From contig JAQWUU010000029.1 in NCBI GenBank assembly GCA_029241985.1, forward strand, positions 1-64,000: 64,000 nucleotides of DNA, given 5' to 3'. Origin of the DNA: Aquiluna sp. Its GTDB lineage: Bacteria > Actinomycetota > Actinomycetes > Actinomycetales > Microbacteriaceae. Below the pieces are notes generated by a model. The model searched no databases and had not been told where the DNA came from. It saw only the letters and a list, made by a program, of their open reading frames with translations. This document shows positions 19,408 through 30,650 of the stretch, one piece after another (position 1 is the stretch's first letter; each line of letters opens with the position of its first letter). A program made the translations under genes and the position numbers.

Positions 19408-19925
19408 TGAGCGTTTTTATGGTCACCGAAAAAGATGCCAAACGGCTGAGGCCAAGTCTCACGTCGGGCCTTATTTTTGTGCTGGGAATAGTTATGGTGC
19501 TGGTTGGCCAATTGGCGCTCAACATGGTGCTAACCCACGATGCTTACGAGCTCAGAGCGCTAAAAATTGAGAAACGAGAATTGGCTACCGAAGTGCAGAT
19601 AATTCAAGAGGAAGTTTCCTCGCTTTCATCTCCACAGAACCTTGCCGATGCCGCCAACCAGCTCGGCATGGTTGCGAATCCGGCGTCGGTCCTAATTGAC
19701 ATCGAGAGTGACAAGATTTTTGGAGAGCCGACACCTGCAAAAGCCGAGGGCGGTCAGGTCGCGGCAGCAAACATGATTGCAAACTCAGCTCTTGGAACGG
19801 TGTCTGATTTTTCAATTGCAACCGTAGCCTCCGGAGAGCTCGAAGTGAGTGTTGAAAGCATTGATTCGGTCGATTCTGGCCTAGTTTTACGTTCGGGATT
19901 GATACCTGCGTCACCGACTAGATAG
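19407..19925 (+). CDS. ftsL: FtsL-like septum protein
   Basis: Single TM then a coiled-coil-like region (LRALKIEKRELATEVQIIQEEVSSLSSPQNLADAANQLGMV), located between rsmH and ftsI. Confidence 0.75.
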   Translation: MSVFMVTEKDAKRLRPSLTSGLIFVLGIVMVLVGQLALNMVLTHDAYELRALKIEKRELATEVQIIQEEVSSLSSPQNLADAANQLGMVANPASVLIDIESDKIFGEPTPAKAEGGQVAAANMIANSALGTVSDFSIATVASGELEVSVESIDSVDSGLVLRSGLIPASPTR

Positions 19926-19934
19926 GCAACAACG

Positions 19935-21713
19935 ATGGGAACACACGCGAAGCTAAATCGCCGTTTGGGTGCGTTTGCTCTCGTGCTGTTTCTTATGGTC
20001 GGTGTCCTCAGCGTTCGTCTTGTGGATTTTCAGGTTGTCAAGGCCGATGAAATTCAAGAGAAATCGCTGAAGAGCCGCTCTCAAACTGAAACCCTTCAGG
20101 CCCTTCGTGGAGACATACTTGATTCATCTGGGCAAGTTCTAGCAAAAACCGTATTCCGCTATGACATCAATGCCGCGCCCAAAAACGTCGGTCCTGTTTT
20201 TCAGAACATCGATGGCGTGCGAACGGAGCGCTCAGTCGAGGAGATTGCCATGGAGCTGTCTCAAGTCCTTGGCATCGAATTTGGTGAGCTTATTCTTCGG
20301 CTCGAAGGTGACTCTGAGTATTCGAGCCTGGCCAAGAAAGTGAAGGCCGAAACGTATAACGCCATAAAAGACATGGGAATTCCATGGATCTTTAGCGATC
20401 AGTTTGAAGACAGGCTCTATCCGATGGGTGCTGTAGCGGGAAACGTAATTGGTTTTGTTGGAAGTGACGGAACGCCCTTGGCGGGCCTGGAGCGGCAATA
20501 CAACACTTGCCTGGCTGGCGTGGACGGCCAACAAAGTTTCGAGCGGAGTGCTGAGGGTTTGCCCATACCCACCTCGAACCAGACCACGCAGCCAACTCAA
20601 AACGGCGGGGCTCTAAACCTGACCATCGATGCCAACCTGCAATTTTTTGCCCAACAGGTGCTGGCAGACACGGTAAATGAACTTTCTGCAGAGTGGGCAT
20701 CCGCGATAGTGATCGAGGTCGAAACCGGAAAGATTTTGGCAGCTGCAGAAGCTCCGTCCGTCGACCCGAATGACCCAGCTGCATCTGACGCCGAGGACCG
20801 TGGGGCAAGAATATTTCAAGCAGCGTTCGAGCCAGGCAGCATCATGAAGGCCCTAACTGCATCGGTGGTTTTGGACACTGGCACTGCCAACGAGTACACA
20901 ACCGTGACAGCTCCAGACCGCATGAATTTGGATTTTGGTGGCGAGTACATCAAGGACAGCTTCGATCATGAGGACTACACCCTGAGCCTTGCCGGAGTTC
21001 TTCGGTACTCCTCCAATACTGGAATGACGAACTTTGCCAGCGGTATCGACCGGAATATCCGCTATGACTACTTGAAGAAGTACGGCTTCGGTTCGGTTAG
21101 CACACTTCGTTTCGAAGGTGAAAGCTCTGGAATTCTGCACCCCGCGTCGCAGTGGGATGAGATGACTAACTTGGTCACCACATTTGGTCAAGGAGTCTCT
21201 GTTACTAGCCTTCAGATGGGTTACGCCTATCAGGCGATCGCTAACGGTGGGGTTCGACTTGATCCAAGACTTGTTGAGAACTGCCTGGGCGAGGATGGCG
21301 GCGTCATTTACACGCCGGAGCAGGGGTCGACCAGAGTGGTATCTGAGGCCAGTGCGAACCTCAATCTAGAGCTGATGGAAAAAGTGGTCGAGTTCGGTGG
21401 CGTTGGAAAAACCGCTGCAATTCCTGGGTACCGAGTTGCAGGTAAGACTGGAACTGCCCAGCTGAAAGACGGCTCCGGATATGGCAGTGAGTACGCCATT
21501 TCTTTCTATGGCGTAGCACCGGCAGAAAATCCAAAGTTTGTTGTTGGAGTTACGATCTACCGCCCCGAGGGGGTCTCCAATTCTGCGAAGGCGACCCCAC
21601 CCTTCAAGGCCATAATGCAGCAGGCCTTGAAGCACTACAGAATTCCACCTTCGACGACCCAATCAAGGAGTATTCCTTCAGACAAGTTCGGCAAAGTCGA
21701 TGTCAACGATTGA
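19935..21713 (+). CDS. ftsI: peptidoglycan D,D-transpeptidase FtsI (PBP)
   Basis: 592 aa; EPGSIMKALTAS (SxxK), RYSSNTGM (SxN), KTGTAQ. Confidence 0.95.
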   Translation: MGTHAKLNRRLGAFALVLFLMVGVLSVRLVDFQVVKADEIQEKSLKSRSQTETLQALRGDILDSSGQVLAKTVFRYDINAAPKNVGPVFQNIDGVRTERSVEEIAMELSQVLGIEFGELILRLEGDSEYSSLAKKVKAETYNAIKDMGIPWIFSDQFEDRLYPMGAVAGNVIGFVGSDGTPLAGLERQYNTCLAGVDGQQSFERSAEGLPIPTSNQTTQPTQNGGALNLTIDANLQFFAQQVLADTVNELSAEWASAIVIEVETGKILAAAEAPSVDPNDPAASDAEDRGARIFQAAFEPGSIMKALTASVVLDTGTANEYTTVTAPDRMNLDFGGEYIKDSFDHEDYTLSLAGVLRYSSNTGMTNFASGIDRNIRYDYLKKYGFGSVSTLRFEGESSGILHPASQWDEMTNLVTTFGQGVSVTSLQMGYAYQAIANGGVRLDPRLVENCLGEDGGVIYTPEQGSTRVVSEASANLNLELMEKVVEFGGVGKTAAIPGYRVAGKTGTAQLKDGSGYGSEYAISFYGVAPAENPKFVVGVTIYRPEGVSNSAKATPPFKAIMQQALKHYRIPPSTTQSRSIPSDKFGKVDVND

Positions 21714-23118
21714 TGCGCTCGCCACTGGGTTCAGCCTTGATCTAATTGGCTCGACTCAAGAAGAGATTTCATCGGTCGCAATTTCAAGCCACCACATCCG
21801 CCCGGGCGGGCTTTTTATTGCAGTGCAAGGAGCGAAGAGTCACGGACTCGATCACCTTCAAGATGCGGTGGACAGGGGCGCCGTTGCGGTCCTGAGCGAC
21901 CGAGCGTCCAACACTGAGCTGCCTCAACTCATTCACCCAAACCCCAGGCAGATTGCTGGAGAGCTATCGGCGATGGTCTATGGGACCGCTGGGCTTGGCC
22001 TGAAGGTTTTTGGAGTGACCGGCACCAACGGAAAAACTTCCACATCAATCTTTCTATACCGACTGCTGGAGCAAATGGGAGTCCCGTCAGGGTTGTCGTC
22101 CTCGGCAATGTCGCTGGTAGCCGGCAAGGCCGTTACCGGGGACCTCACCACTCCTGAAGCGCCAAGGCTTCATTGGTTGATGCGTGAAATGTCAAACCAC
22201 GGAGCACGTGCCGTCGTAATAGAGGTCTCAGCACAGGCCCTGGTTCGGAATCGAGTAGACGGTGTTGTTTTCGATGTCTCAGGGTTTACGAATTTAAGTC
22301 GCGACCACCTGGATGACTTTGACTCTATGCAAAGCTACCTTCAGGCCAAATCAAGACTGTTCTCGAGTAACTTGTCTAGACATTGCGTGATCAATTGTGA
22401 GGATGCCTTTGGTCAACAAATGCTTGATGCAGTGCAATCACCAGCCGTAGGCATTGGCGAAGGCTTGGATTATCAGGTCAAAGAAAATAATGGAAACCTC
22501 AAAATAGCTGGCAAAAATCACCTGGACACAAAAACAGACGTCGGTCCACTGATGTCAAAAAACTTAGGCTTGGCGATAGTCATGCTGCTCGAAGCCGGTT
22601 TCGAGGCTGAGAGAATCGCAGCGGCGGTTGAATCGGCAGACCTAACAGTTCCAGGAAGGCTCCAAAGAGTCACAAATTCTGCGCCGGCGGTCTTTATCGA
22701 CTATGCCCACACTCCAGCCGCAGTTGCGGCAGCTTGTGAAGAGGTCAGTCGAATCTACCCACGTTTCACGTTGGTGCTGAGTGCATCGGGGGACAGGGAT
22801 GCGGGCAAGAGGGTTGAGATGGGTTTGGCTGGCGGAAAACTGGCAGCCAATGTGGTTGTAACTGATCAGCACCCTAGAAGTGAAGACCCGGCCCTAATTC
22901 GAGGCGCGGTCCTAAGCGGCTTGCTTCAGCAGCTTCCGCCTGAGAGAGTCTTCGAAGTTGCTGACCCAGGAGATGCAATCGCTAAGGCCCTCGATCTTGC
23001 GCAAAGCGGTGAGGCAATTCTTTGGTGTGGGCCCGGTCACCTAAAGTATCGCGAAGTGAAGGGCGAGAAAATCCCCTTCGACGCAATTGAAGTCACGAAA
23101 GCAGCTCTGAAAATTTGA
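21700..23118 (+). CDS. murE: UDP-N-acetylmuramyl-tripeptide synthetase
   Basis: GVTGTNGKTSTSIFLYRLLEQ, TTPEAPRLHWLMREM, YAHTPAAV; position in dcw. Confidence 0.93.
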   Translation: MSTIDALATGFSLDLIGSTQEEISSVAISSHHIRPGGLFIAVQGAKSHGLDHLQDAVDRGAVAVLSDRASNTELPQLIHPNPRQIAGELSAMVYGTAGLGLKVFGVTGTNGKTSTSIFLYRLLEQMGVPSGLSSSAMSLVAGKAVTGDLTTPEAPRLHWLMREMSNHGARAVVIEVSAQALVRNRVDGVVFDVSGFTNLSRDHLDDFDSMQSYLQAKSRLFSSNLSRHCVINCEDAFGQQMLDAVQSPAVGIGEGLDYQVKENNGNLKIAGKNHLDTKTDVGPLMSKNLGLAIVMLLEAGFEAERIAAAVESADLTVPGRLQRVTNSAPAVFIDYAHTPAAVAAACEEVSRIYPRFTLVLSASGDRDAGKRVEMGLAGGKLAANVVVTDQHPRSEDPALIRGAVLSGLLQQLPPERVFEVADPGDAIAKALDLAQSGEAILWCGPGHLKYREVKGEKIPFDAIEVTKAALKI

Positions 23119-24509
23119 TTGAGATGACCCTCGCTGAAGTAGCAAGTGCCGTAGGCGGCGAGATTATTTATGGGTCTGACGAAGCTAAGGTCTCTGGCCT
23201 ATCGACCACAGACTCGCGAGAAATCCTTCAAGGCGGGATATTTTTTGCCAAAATTGGCAAAGAGGAAGATGGTCATAAGTATCTAGCGGCGGCTTGTGCC
23301 AAGGGTGCTGCCCTGGCAATAGTTTCCAGCGGGAATACCGCTGTCGATTTGCCTCAAATCCTGGTGAAGGACTCTGTGGTTGCTTTGTCCATGCTGGCAA
23401 AGCACGTGCTGGACACAATCAGGGCCGCCGGTGAAATCAAGGTAATCGGGATTACCGGAAGTAACGGGAAGACTTCGACGAAGAACATGCTCAGGGACAT
23501 CCTTAGCCAGGTCGGCCCCACGGTTGCCCCTCAGGGCTCTTACAACAACCTTGTGGGGTTGCCGACCACGGTTTTGAAGGCTGATTACAGCACAAAGTTT
23601 CTCGTTCTTGAGTACGGAGCTGCGGGCAGGGGTTCGATATCTGCGTTGGCTGCCTGGACAAAGCCAGATGTCTCAACCGTACTGAAGGTTGGCCTCGCTC
23701 ACGCTGGTGTCTTTGGCGGCATTGAGGAAACGGCCGCGATCAAAGCTGAGCTTGTCGAGCACACGACTGAGCACGTGGTTTTGAATTTTGACGATCCAAT
23801 TGTGAGTGATTTTAGGCCTGCCCCGGGAGTTGCAGTCTCTGGGTTTGGTTTTGATTCTCAAGCGAGCACCAGAATCATGGCCACCGAAATTAGTCTCGCG
23901 GGAACAGAGATTACCCTGAACACCACATCAGCTTCGGGTCTAATTTTGACGCTAAAAATTATTGGTGAGCACCAGGCTCTGAACGCGGCAGCGGCTCTTC
24001 AGATTTGTTCAGTTTTAGGCATAGACACACGCATTTGCTTTGAAGCCCTTGAAAAAATGGAATTTGCGGAGCGCTGGAGAATGCAGCTACTCGAGAACCC
24101 AACGGGCTATAGCGTCATTAATGACGCCTACAATGCTTCTCCAGATTCGATGAGAGCCGCGCTTCAGACCCTGGCGGTGATTGGCAGATCCGGCCACAGA
24201 ACGGTGGCGGTTCTCGGCTACATGGCCGAACTGGGAGAAATTTCAGATCAGGAACACCAGAGCATTGGGTTATTGGTTGTGCGCTACAACATCGACAAGC
24301 TATTTGTCGTCGGACAAGACGCAAAATTAATTCACATGTCAGCCACGGCCGAGGGCAGCTGGGACGGTGAATCTGAGTTCTACGGCTCTGCCGAAGAGGC
24401 TTTTGAGGAAATAGGTGGAAAGCTGAGGATGGGAGATGTAGTTCTGGTGAAAGCCAGTAACGCTTCGGGCCTTCGGTTCTTGGGAGATAAATTGGCTGGT
24501 GTCGCATGA
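23115..24509 (+). CDS. murF: UDP-N-acetylmuramoyl-tripeptide--D-alanyl-D-alanine ligase
   Basis: [34 protein letters not shown]; position in dcw. Confidence 0.94.
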   Translation: MIEMTLAEVASAVGGEIIYGSDEAKVSGLSTTDSREILQGGIFFAKIGKEEDGHKYLAAACAKGAALAIVSSGNTAVDLPQILVKDSVVALSMLAKHVLDTIRAAGEIKVIGITGSNGKTSTKNMLRDILSQVGPTVAPQGSYNNLVGLPTTVLKADYSTKFLVLEYGAAGRGSISALAAWTKPDVSTVLKVGLAHAGVFGGIEETAAIKAELVEHTTEHVVLNFDDPIVSDFRPAPGVAVSGFGFDSQASTRIMATEISLAGTEITLNTTSASGLILTLKIIGEHQALNAAAALQICSVLGIDTRICFEALEKMEFAERWRMQLLENPTGYSVINDAYNASPDSMRAALQTLAVIGRSGHRTVAVLGYMAELGEISDQEHQSIGLLVVRYNIDKLFVVGQDAKLIHMSATAEGSWDGESEFYGSAEEAFEEIGGKLRMGDVVLVKASNASGLRFLGDKLAGVA

Positions 24510-25609
24510 GAGCCCTTTTAGCAGCGGGTGGCATCTCGCTTTTCATTTCGCTTTTTGCAACTCCTGCATTCATCGCGCTGTTTAGGTCACTTAACTGGGG
24601 CCAATTCATCCGCGATGATGGCCCTAAGGCTCATCACACCAAACGGGGAACGCCCACCATGGGCGGCATCGTGATTTTGTCGGCCGCGGTCATTGGTTAT
24701 TTTTCGGCCAAGTTGATAAACGGGGAGACTCCTTCGGCATCGGCGCTCTTAGTTATTTTCATGATGTTGGGACTTGGACTGGTTGGGTTCATCGACGATT
24801 TCCTAAAGGTCAGAAACCAGCGAAGCTTGGGTCTTGGCGGTTGGGCAAAGATTGCCGGCCAAGGAGTAGTCGCAATAATCTTTGCGGTTCTTGCGTTGCA
24901 AATGCCTGACGAGCGCGGTCTTACACCCGCATCAACCTCGATATCTCTCTTCCGCGATTTGCCCTTGGATTTGTTTTTTTGGGGCAGCTTCATTGGCATG
25001 GGTCTTTTCGTGGCCTGGGTCTACCTGCTTGTGGCTTCGGCCTCAAACGGAGTGAACATTGCGGATGGCCTTGATGGGCTTGCCTCCGGGTCGCTTGTCA
25101 TCTCCATTGGAGCATACGTTGTCATCGGTTTCTGGCAATTCAATCAGAGCTGTGCGACTGTAACTGAGAACCTGAGTTCTTGCTACGAGGTTCGAGATCC
25201 GCTCGACACTGCTGTGATAGCAACGGCCATTGTTGGTGCGTGCCTTGGATTTCTCTGGTGGAATACATCTCCAGCTCAAATATTTATGGGTGACACGGGC
25301 TCGCTTGGTCTCGGTGGTGGGCTTGCAGCCCTTGCAATCGTTTCTAGAACTGAGCTTCTATTGGTGTTGATCGGCGGACTTTTCGTTATCGTGACCGGTT
25401 CTGTGGTCATCCAGCGGCTCTTCTTCAAAGCCAGTAGGAAATTGACTGGAGTTGGCAAAAGAGTGTTCTTGATGTCGCCACTTCACCATCACTTTGAGCT
25501 AAAAGGCTGGGCGGAAATCACCATTGTGGTCCGATTCTGGATTATTGGCGCCCTGTGCGCGATTGCTGGCGTTGGATTGTTTTATGTCGAATGGATATAC
25601 GGGATATGA
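24506..25609 (+). CDS. mraY: phospho-N-acetylmuramoyl-pentapeptide-transferase
   Basis: [50 protein letters not shown]. Confidence 0.97.
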   Translation: MRALLAAGGISLFISLFATPAFIALFRSLNWGQFIRDDGPKAHHTKRGTPTMGGIVILSAAVIGYFSAKLINGETPSASALLVIFMMLGLGLVGFIDDFLKVRNQRSLGLGGWAKIAGQGVVAIIFAVLALQMPDERGLTPASTSISLFRDLPLDLFFWGSFIGMGLFVAWVYLLVASASNGVNIADGLDGLASGSLVISIGAYVVIGFWQFNQSCATVTENLSSCYEVRDPLDTAVIATAIVGACLGFLWWNTSPAQIFMGDTGSLGLGGGLAALAIVSRTELLLVLIGGLFVIVTGSVVIQRLFFKASRKLTGVGKRVFLMSPLHHHFELKGWAEITIVVRFWIIGALCAIAGVGLFYVEWIYGI

Positions 25610-27045
25610 AACTCCCAGAGTCTTGGCATGAGAACTGGAGTGGCCTGAACGCACTGGTTCTTGGACTTGGCAAATCAGGTTTCTCCGTTGCCGATACTCT
25701 GATCGAGTTGGGCGTTAGGACTGCTGCGGTTGGAGAACAGGCCAGCCAAGAGTTAGTGGACCTAACTGAGTTGATCGGATGCAAATTCTACGGTTCAACC
25801 AGTCCTTCCGTTCTTGATGAAATCGGGTTTAAGCCAGACTTTGCTGTTGTGTCCCCGGGTTTCAGCCCTTCTCACCCCTTGGTTAGAGAACTTCAAAGGC
25901 TCAAAATACACATCATGGGCGACATAGATCTCGCCTGGCGGCTGAATGACAAGAACAAGAAAAAGCCAAAATGGATCTCAATAACTGGTACAAATGGCAA
26001 AACCACAACCAGTCAGCTCACCGCTGCCATTCTCGCAACTGCGGGATCTAGAGCCGTCGCCTGCGGCAACATAGGGATGCCGATTCTGGATGCAGTCAGG
26101 GATCCAGTCGAATATGACTTCCTGGTCGTCGAAATCTCTAGTTTTCAACTGCATTATCTCGGAGAGATTCACCCCTTCGTAAGCGCTTATCTGAACATTG
26201 CCGAAGACCACATTGACTGGCATGGCAGCTTCGAAGAATACGCAAGGGCGAAGGCCAAGGTTTATCAAGGCACCGAAAATGTCATCATCTTCAACGAGCA
26301 GGACGACCAAACCCTCAAGGCTGCGCGCGCGGCTGAGGTGCAAGAGGGTTGTCGTGCTGTGAGCTTCACTCTGTTTGCCCCTCAGGTTTCTTCAGTCGGA
26401 TACGTTGAGAATTTGCTGGTAGACAGAGCCTTTCTGATTGATCGATCAAATCAAGCGCTCGAACTGTGTGAAATCGAGGACATTTCTCGGATAGCTGCAG
26501 TTTCAAGTCAGCTGCTGGCAAACTGCGCAGCTGCCGCGAGCATAGGCCGAGCCGTGGGTGTTGACCCGGTTCATATCAGGAATGCATTATCTAACTTCAA
26601 GCTTTCACCTCACCGAAATCAATTCGTTGCTGAAATTGCTGGCGTTCAGTTTGTAAATGACTCCAAGGCAACAAATGCGCATGCCGCCAAAGCCTCCCTG
26701 GAGCCCCTAGAGTCAGTGGTTTGGGTACTTGGCGGCCTTCTCAAAGGGGTAGACCCTGAACCGCTGATAGTCGCTAACGCGTCGAAAATTAGAGCAGCAG
26801 TACTTTTAGGGCTAGAAACCGATGAGCTCTCCGCGTTATTTAGTAAGCACCTTCCAATGATTCCCGTCATTGTCTGCGGCAAGGATGCTCCAATGGCAGA
26901 TGCGATTGATCACGCACTGACCGTTGCCCAAGCTGGCGACACGGTTCTCTTGGCCCCGATGGCTGCGTCAATGGACCAATTCCTTGATTACTCCGACCGT
27001 GGCAACCAGTTCATCGCCGAAGTAAAAAGGCGGGAAGCAAGATGA
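25606..27045 (+). CDS. murD: UDP-N-acetylmuramoylalanine--D-glutamate ligase
   Basis: [45 protein letters not shown] at 25606 overlaps the mraY stop. Confidence 0.95.
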   Translation: MKLPESWHENWSGLNALVLGLGKSGFSVADTLIELGVRTAAVGEQASQELVDLTELIGCKFYGSTSPSVLDEIGFKPDFAVVSPGFSPSHPLVRELQRLKIHIMGDIDLAWRLNDKNKKKPKWISITGTNGKTTTSQLTAAILATAGSRAVACGNIGMPILDAVRDPVEYDFLVVEISSFQLHYLGEIHPFVSAYLNIAEDHIDWHGSFEEYARAKAKVYQGTENVIIFNEQDDQTLKAARAAEVQEGCRAVSFTLFAPQVSSVGYVENLLVDRAFLIDRSNQALELCEIEDISRIAAVSSQLLANCAAAASIGRAVGVDPVHIRNALSNFKLSPHRNQFVAEIAGVQFVNDSKATNAHAAKASLEPLESVVWVLGGLLKGVDPEPLIVANASKIRAAVLLGLETDELSALFSKHLPMIPVIVCGKDAPMADAIDHALTVAQAGDTVLLAPMAASMDQFLDYSDRGNQFIAEVKRREAR

Positions 27046-28193
27046 CCTCGGCAAAGCAGGAGATGCGACATACCTTTCGGGCCCAGTCGAAGCCATATTA
27101 TTTCTTGCTCGCCACGACTCTGTTCACCGTGATGCTTGGACTGGCAATGGTTGCGAGCGCATCTTCAGTTGACAGTTTCAAGGAAACGGCTAACGCTGGA
27201 AGCACAGTCTTTAGACAGGGCGGCTTTGCAATAATCGGAATAATCGCTCTGGCAATTGTCTCCACTCTTCCAGTCCAGCTATTGCGTAAAGTTGGGCTGC
27301 TGGCGCTTTACGTGACACTGGGGTTGCAGGTGCTGACGGTATTTTTCGGCATAGAAATCAATGGAAACCGAAACTGGTTGAGTTTAGGTTTCACAAGCAT
27401 CCAGCCATCTGAGTTTCTAAAGCTTGGCATGATCTTGGCCTTTGCTCACCAGCTTTCAAAGCTCACAGACGATCCATTGAGAAACAGACAGGTTTGGATT
27501 TGGCTCGGGGGCTATTCCATGTTTGCGCTGGTTCTGGTGGTTCTAATGGGCAAGGACATGGGTACCGGGGTCGTTATGGCAGTGATGCTCCTCGGGATGT
27601 TCCTTATTGCTGGCCTTCCTTGGTCCTACTTCTTCTCCGTCTGCCTATTGGGTGCTTTGGCTGTGGTTGCGCTGGTGATCCAGTCACCCTCCCGACTGGT
27701 TCGTTTCGAGGCGTGGCTGAATCCTTCTGCCGCTGACCCCATGGGCGTAAATTGGCAGTACCAGCACGGGACCTGGGCACTTGCCTCCGGGGGTATTTGG
27801 GGCACTGGGCTCGGGCGTTCCAAGTTGAAGTGGAGCTGGATCCCCGAGGTGGAAAACGACTTTATTTTTGCTGTCATTGGAGAGGAACTTGGACTATTTG
27901 GGGCACTTTTCGTGATCGCCCTGTTTTTGATTATGGGACTTGCGATGTTCACGATTGCCAAACGTCAGACCAATTCTTTTTCTCGAAACTTGGTGGTTGG
28001 CGTCATGCTTTGGATTGTTATGCAGGCGATGATTAATATTTCTGTTGTGCTTGGCCTGCTGCCTGTTCTTGGGGTGCCGTTGCCCTTGATTTCTGCCGGA
28101 GGCTCGTCCCTAATTTCAACCTTGGCAGCCATTGGCGTGGTTCTGGCTGTTGAGCGAGACCGCGTTTCTAAATTGGGGCGGTCGGCAGCTTGA
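27042..28193 (+). CDS. ftsW: cell division protein / peptidoglycan glycosyltransferase FtsW
   Basis: SEDS family polytopic protein; GNRNWLSLGFTSIQPSEFLKLGMI, FAVIGEELG, PLPLISAGGSSL. Confidence 0.95.
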   Translation: MTSAKQEMRHTFRAQSKPYYFLLATTLFTVMLGLAMVASASSVDSFKETANAGSTVFRQGGFAIIGIIALAIVSTLPVQLLRKVGLLALYVTLGLQVLTVFFGIEINGNRNWLSLGFTSIQPSEFLKLGMILAFAHQLSKLTDDPLRNRQVWIWLGGYSMFALVLVVLMGKDMGTGVVMAVMLLGMFLIAGLPWSYFFSVCLLGALAVVALVIQSPSRLVRFEAWLNPSAADPMGVNWQYQHGTWALASGGIWGTGLGRSKLKWSWIPEVENDFIFAVIGEELGLFGALFVIALFLIMGLAMFTIAKRQTNSFSRNLVVGVMLWIVMQAMINISVVLGLLPVLGVPLPLISAGGSSLISTLAAIGVVLAVERDRVSKLGRSAA

Positions 28194-29269
28194 GTACTTT
28201 TTTATTGGCAGGCGGCGGCACAGGCGGGCATGTAAACCCCTTATTGGCGCTCGCGGAAGAACTTCGTAATCAAAAGCACGATGTCATTGCACTGGGCACA
28301 AAAGAGGGCTTGGAATCGCGGCTTGTTCCAAATCGTGGGTTTGAGCTTGTGACAATTGCCAAATTGCCGCTGCCGAGGAAACTATCCCCAAAAATGTTTG
28401 CCTATCCATTTCGTTTGGCTGTTGCCTCGTTCGAGGTAGCACGCCTTATCAGAAGCAGAAAGATTGAATGCGTCGTTGGCTTCGGCGGTTACGCCTCTGC
28501 TCCGGCCTATCTTGCAGCTTGGGTAACCAGGACGCCGCTGGTCGTTCATGAGGCGAATGCGCTTGCGGGCTTTGCCAACAAATTGGGCGCTCGCCTCACC
28601 AAATTTGTTGCGGTGACTTTTCCAAATAGCAACCTTCGAAATGGCGTCCTGACCGGAATGCCTATTCGCAAAGAAATTGTGACTTCGGCGGAGAGCTATG
28701 ACAAGCAGCAAGCCAGGGTTGAAATGGGACTGGATCCAATGCTGCCAACACTTTTGGTCACCGGCGGCTCGCTGGGGGCTAAGACCATCAATGACACTAT
28801 TTTGGCGAGCCTAGATCACTTGATTGCAGCCGGCGTGCAGGTGCTACACATCGTGGGCGAGGCGGCCGGGCTAGATGATTACTCGAAGCCGGGGTATGTG
28901 CGCATGAGCTATTGCAACGCCATGGACGTTGCCATAGCAGCCAGTGATTTTGCCGTTTCCAGGGCGGGCTCTTCGACAGTGTCTGAATTTGCAGCCTGCG
29001 GCCTTCCAGCTTTATATGTCCCTTATCCGGTGGGCAATGGCGAGCAGCGACTCAACGCGACATCTCTGGTTCAAAGCGGCGGCGGGTTGATTGTGGACAA
29101 TGCTAGCTTCACTCCTGCCTTCATTCTCCAGACACTAATACCCGTGCTTTCAAAAAAATCTGACCTTGCCAAAATGTCAAAAGCAGCCAAGGAGATATCA
29201 ATTGCGAATGCGACAGAGCGTCTTGGCAATTTAGTTTCAAAAGCGATGAATACTAGTACTCGTGATTAA
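28190..29269 (+). CDS. murG: UDP-GlcNAc transferase MurG
   Basis: LLAGGGTGGHVNPLLALAEEL, VVGFGGYASAP, VTGGSLGAKTIND. Confidence 0.96.
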   Translation: MSTFLLAGGGTGGHVNPLLALAEELRNQKHDVIALGTKEGLESRLVPNRGFELVTIAKLPLPRKLSPKMFAYPFRLAVASFEVARLIRSRKIECVVGFGGYASAPAYLAAWVTRTPLVVHEANALAGFANKLGARLTKFVAVTFPNSNLRNGVLTGMPIRKEIVTSAESYDKQQARVEMGLDPMLPTLLVTGGSLGAKTINDTILASLDHLIAAGVQVLHIVGEAAGLDDYSKPGYVRMSYCNAMDVAIAASDFAVSRAGSSTVSEFAACGLPALYVPYPVGNGEQRLNATSLVQSGGGLIVDNASFTPAFILQTLIPVLSKKSDLAKMSKAAKEISIANATERLGNLVSKAMNTSTRD

Positions 29270-30650
29270 GCCAGACTTTAGCCAAGCAATCCCAGCAGAT
29301 TTAGGCAACTGCCACTTCATCGGCATCGGCGGATCTGGGATGTCGGGCATCGCAAGGCTACTTTTCCAAATGGGACACAAGGTGAGCGGCTCGGATGTGA
29401 GAACAAGCCCAAACGTGGATGCTCTGACAGCCATGGGAATCGAGGTTTCAATCGGTCACGCGGCTGCGAATCTGGGCGAAGCAAATACCGTTGTTGTGAC
29501 TTCCGCGCTCTGGGAAACCAACCCAGAACTCCTTGAGGCAAAAGCAAGAGGTCTGCCAGTGCTCCACCGTTCCGCTCTGTTGGCTCATCTAGGCTCGTCC
29601 GGCACTCTAATTGCAGTTGCCGGGGCCCACGGTAAAACCACCTCTACAGGCATGGTTGTGACCGCGCTAAGCAAATTGGGAGCGGATCCAAGCTTTGTCA
29701 ACGGTGGAGTTATTCAGGAGTACCAGTCTTCTAGCGCCTTCGGTTCTGGAGAGCACTTTGTGATCGAGGCAGACGAATCTGACAGCAGCTTTTTGCATTA
29801 TCAAACAAGTGTTGCGTTGATCACCAATGTTGATCCAGACCACCTCGATCATTTCGGGTCTCTCGAAGCTTTCCAGGACGAATTCGTCAAATTTGCCACT
29901 GGTGCGTCCGACTTTGTCGCTATTTCAGTTGATGACGAGGGCGCTGACGCTGTTCTGAAAAAGCTTAGTAGCACGAATGTCATCGGTTTTGGGGCTTCGG
30001 AGTCTGCCGATGTCCGCCTCACAAGAATTGATGCAAGTGGGCCTCGGGTAAGTTTCTCGATTGCCTATGAGGGCGAGCTCATCAAAGCGACACTGAAAAT
30101 CCCGGGGGAGCACAACGCTCAGAACGCAGCGGGCGCCGTTGCGGTTTTAGTTGGTCTTGGCTTTGACTTCGGGAAGTCGGTCGCAGCTGTGTCCGAATTC
30201 GGGGGCACTGATCGCAGGTTCCAGCTCCATGGGAATAGGCGGGGCGTAAGCGTTTATGACGATTTTGCACATCACCCGACCGAGGTCGCCGCCGCTCTTA
30301 GGGCGGCTAAGGCGAGTGTCGGAAACGGCAGAATCATCACGGTTTTTCAGCCGCACCTGTTCAGCCGCACCAGAATTTTTTATCAAGAGTTTGCCGAAGC
30401 GCTCAAAATCAGTGACGTGGCTATTGTGACGTCGATATATGCCGCTAGGGAAGATCCAGAACCTGGGGTGACTGCAAATTTGATAACTGACCTTGATCCT
30501 GAGCACAAGCAGTTGATGCTTGTGCCGGAGTGGGAGGATGTCCCGGGCGTTGCTGCAAGCATCGCGCGTGAGGGTGATTTTATCTTGACTATGGGCTGCG
30601 GCGATATTTACAAGATGGTTCCTGCATTACTAGAAGCCCTGGAGGCGTAG
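29262..30650 (+). CDS. murC: UDP-N-acetylmuramate--L-alanine ligase
   Basis: FIGIGGSGMSGIARLL, AGAHGKTTSTGMV, DDFAHHPTEV, FQPHLFSRTR. Confidence 0.96.
   Translation: MIKPDFSQAIPADLGNCHFIGIGGSGMSGIARLLFQMGHKVSGSDVRTSPNVDALTAMGIEVSIGHAAANLGEANTVVVTSALWETNPELLEAKARGLPVLHRSALLAHLGSSGTLIAVAGAHGKTTSTGMVVTALSKLGADPSFVNGGVIQEYQSSSAFGSGEHFVIEADESDSSFLHYQTSVALITNVDPDHLDHFGSLEAFQDEFVKFATGASDFVAISVDDEGADAVLKKLSSTNVIGFGASESADVRLTRIDASGPRVSFSIAYEGELIKATLKIPGEHNAQNAAGAVAVLVGLGFDFGKSVAAVSEFGGTDRRFQLHGNRRGVSVYDDFAHHPTEVAAALRAAKASVGNGRIITVFQPHLFSRTRIFYQEFAEALKISDVAIVTSIYAAREDPEPGVTANLITDLDPEHKQLMLVPEWEDVPGVAASIAREGDFILTMGCGDIYKMVPALLEALEA

Noticed and set aside
20232-20819. Antisense ORFs within ftsI (20232-20600, 20392-20808)
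   Set aside because: Shadow ORFs of a conserved gene; Arg/Pro/Cys-rich translations typical of non-coding frames.
24118-24609. 163 aa antisense ORF over the murF/mraY junction
   Set aside because: Opposite two confidently identified genes; composition is unlike a real protein.
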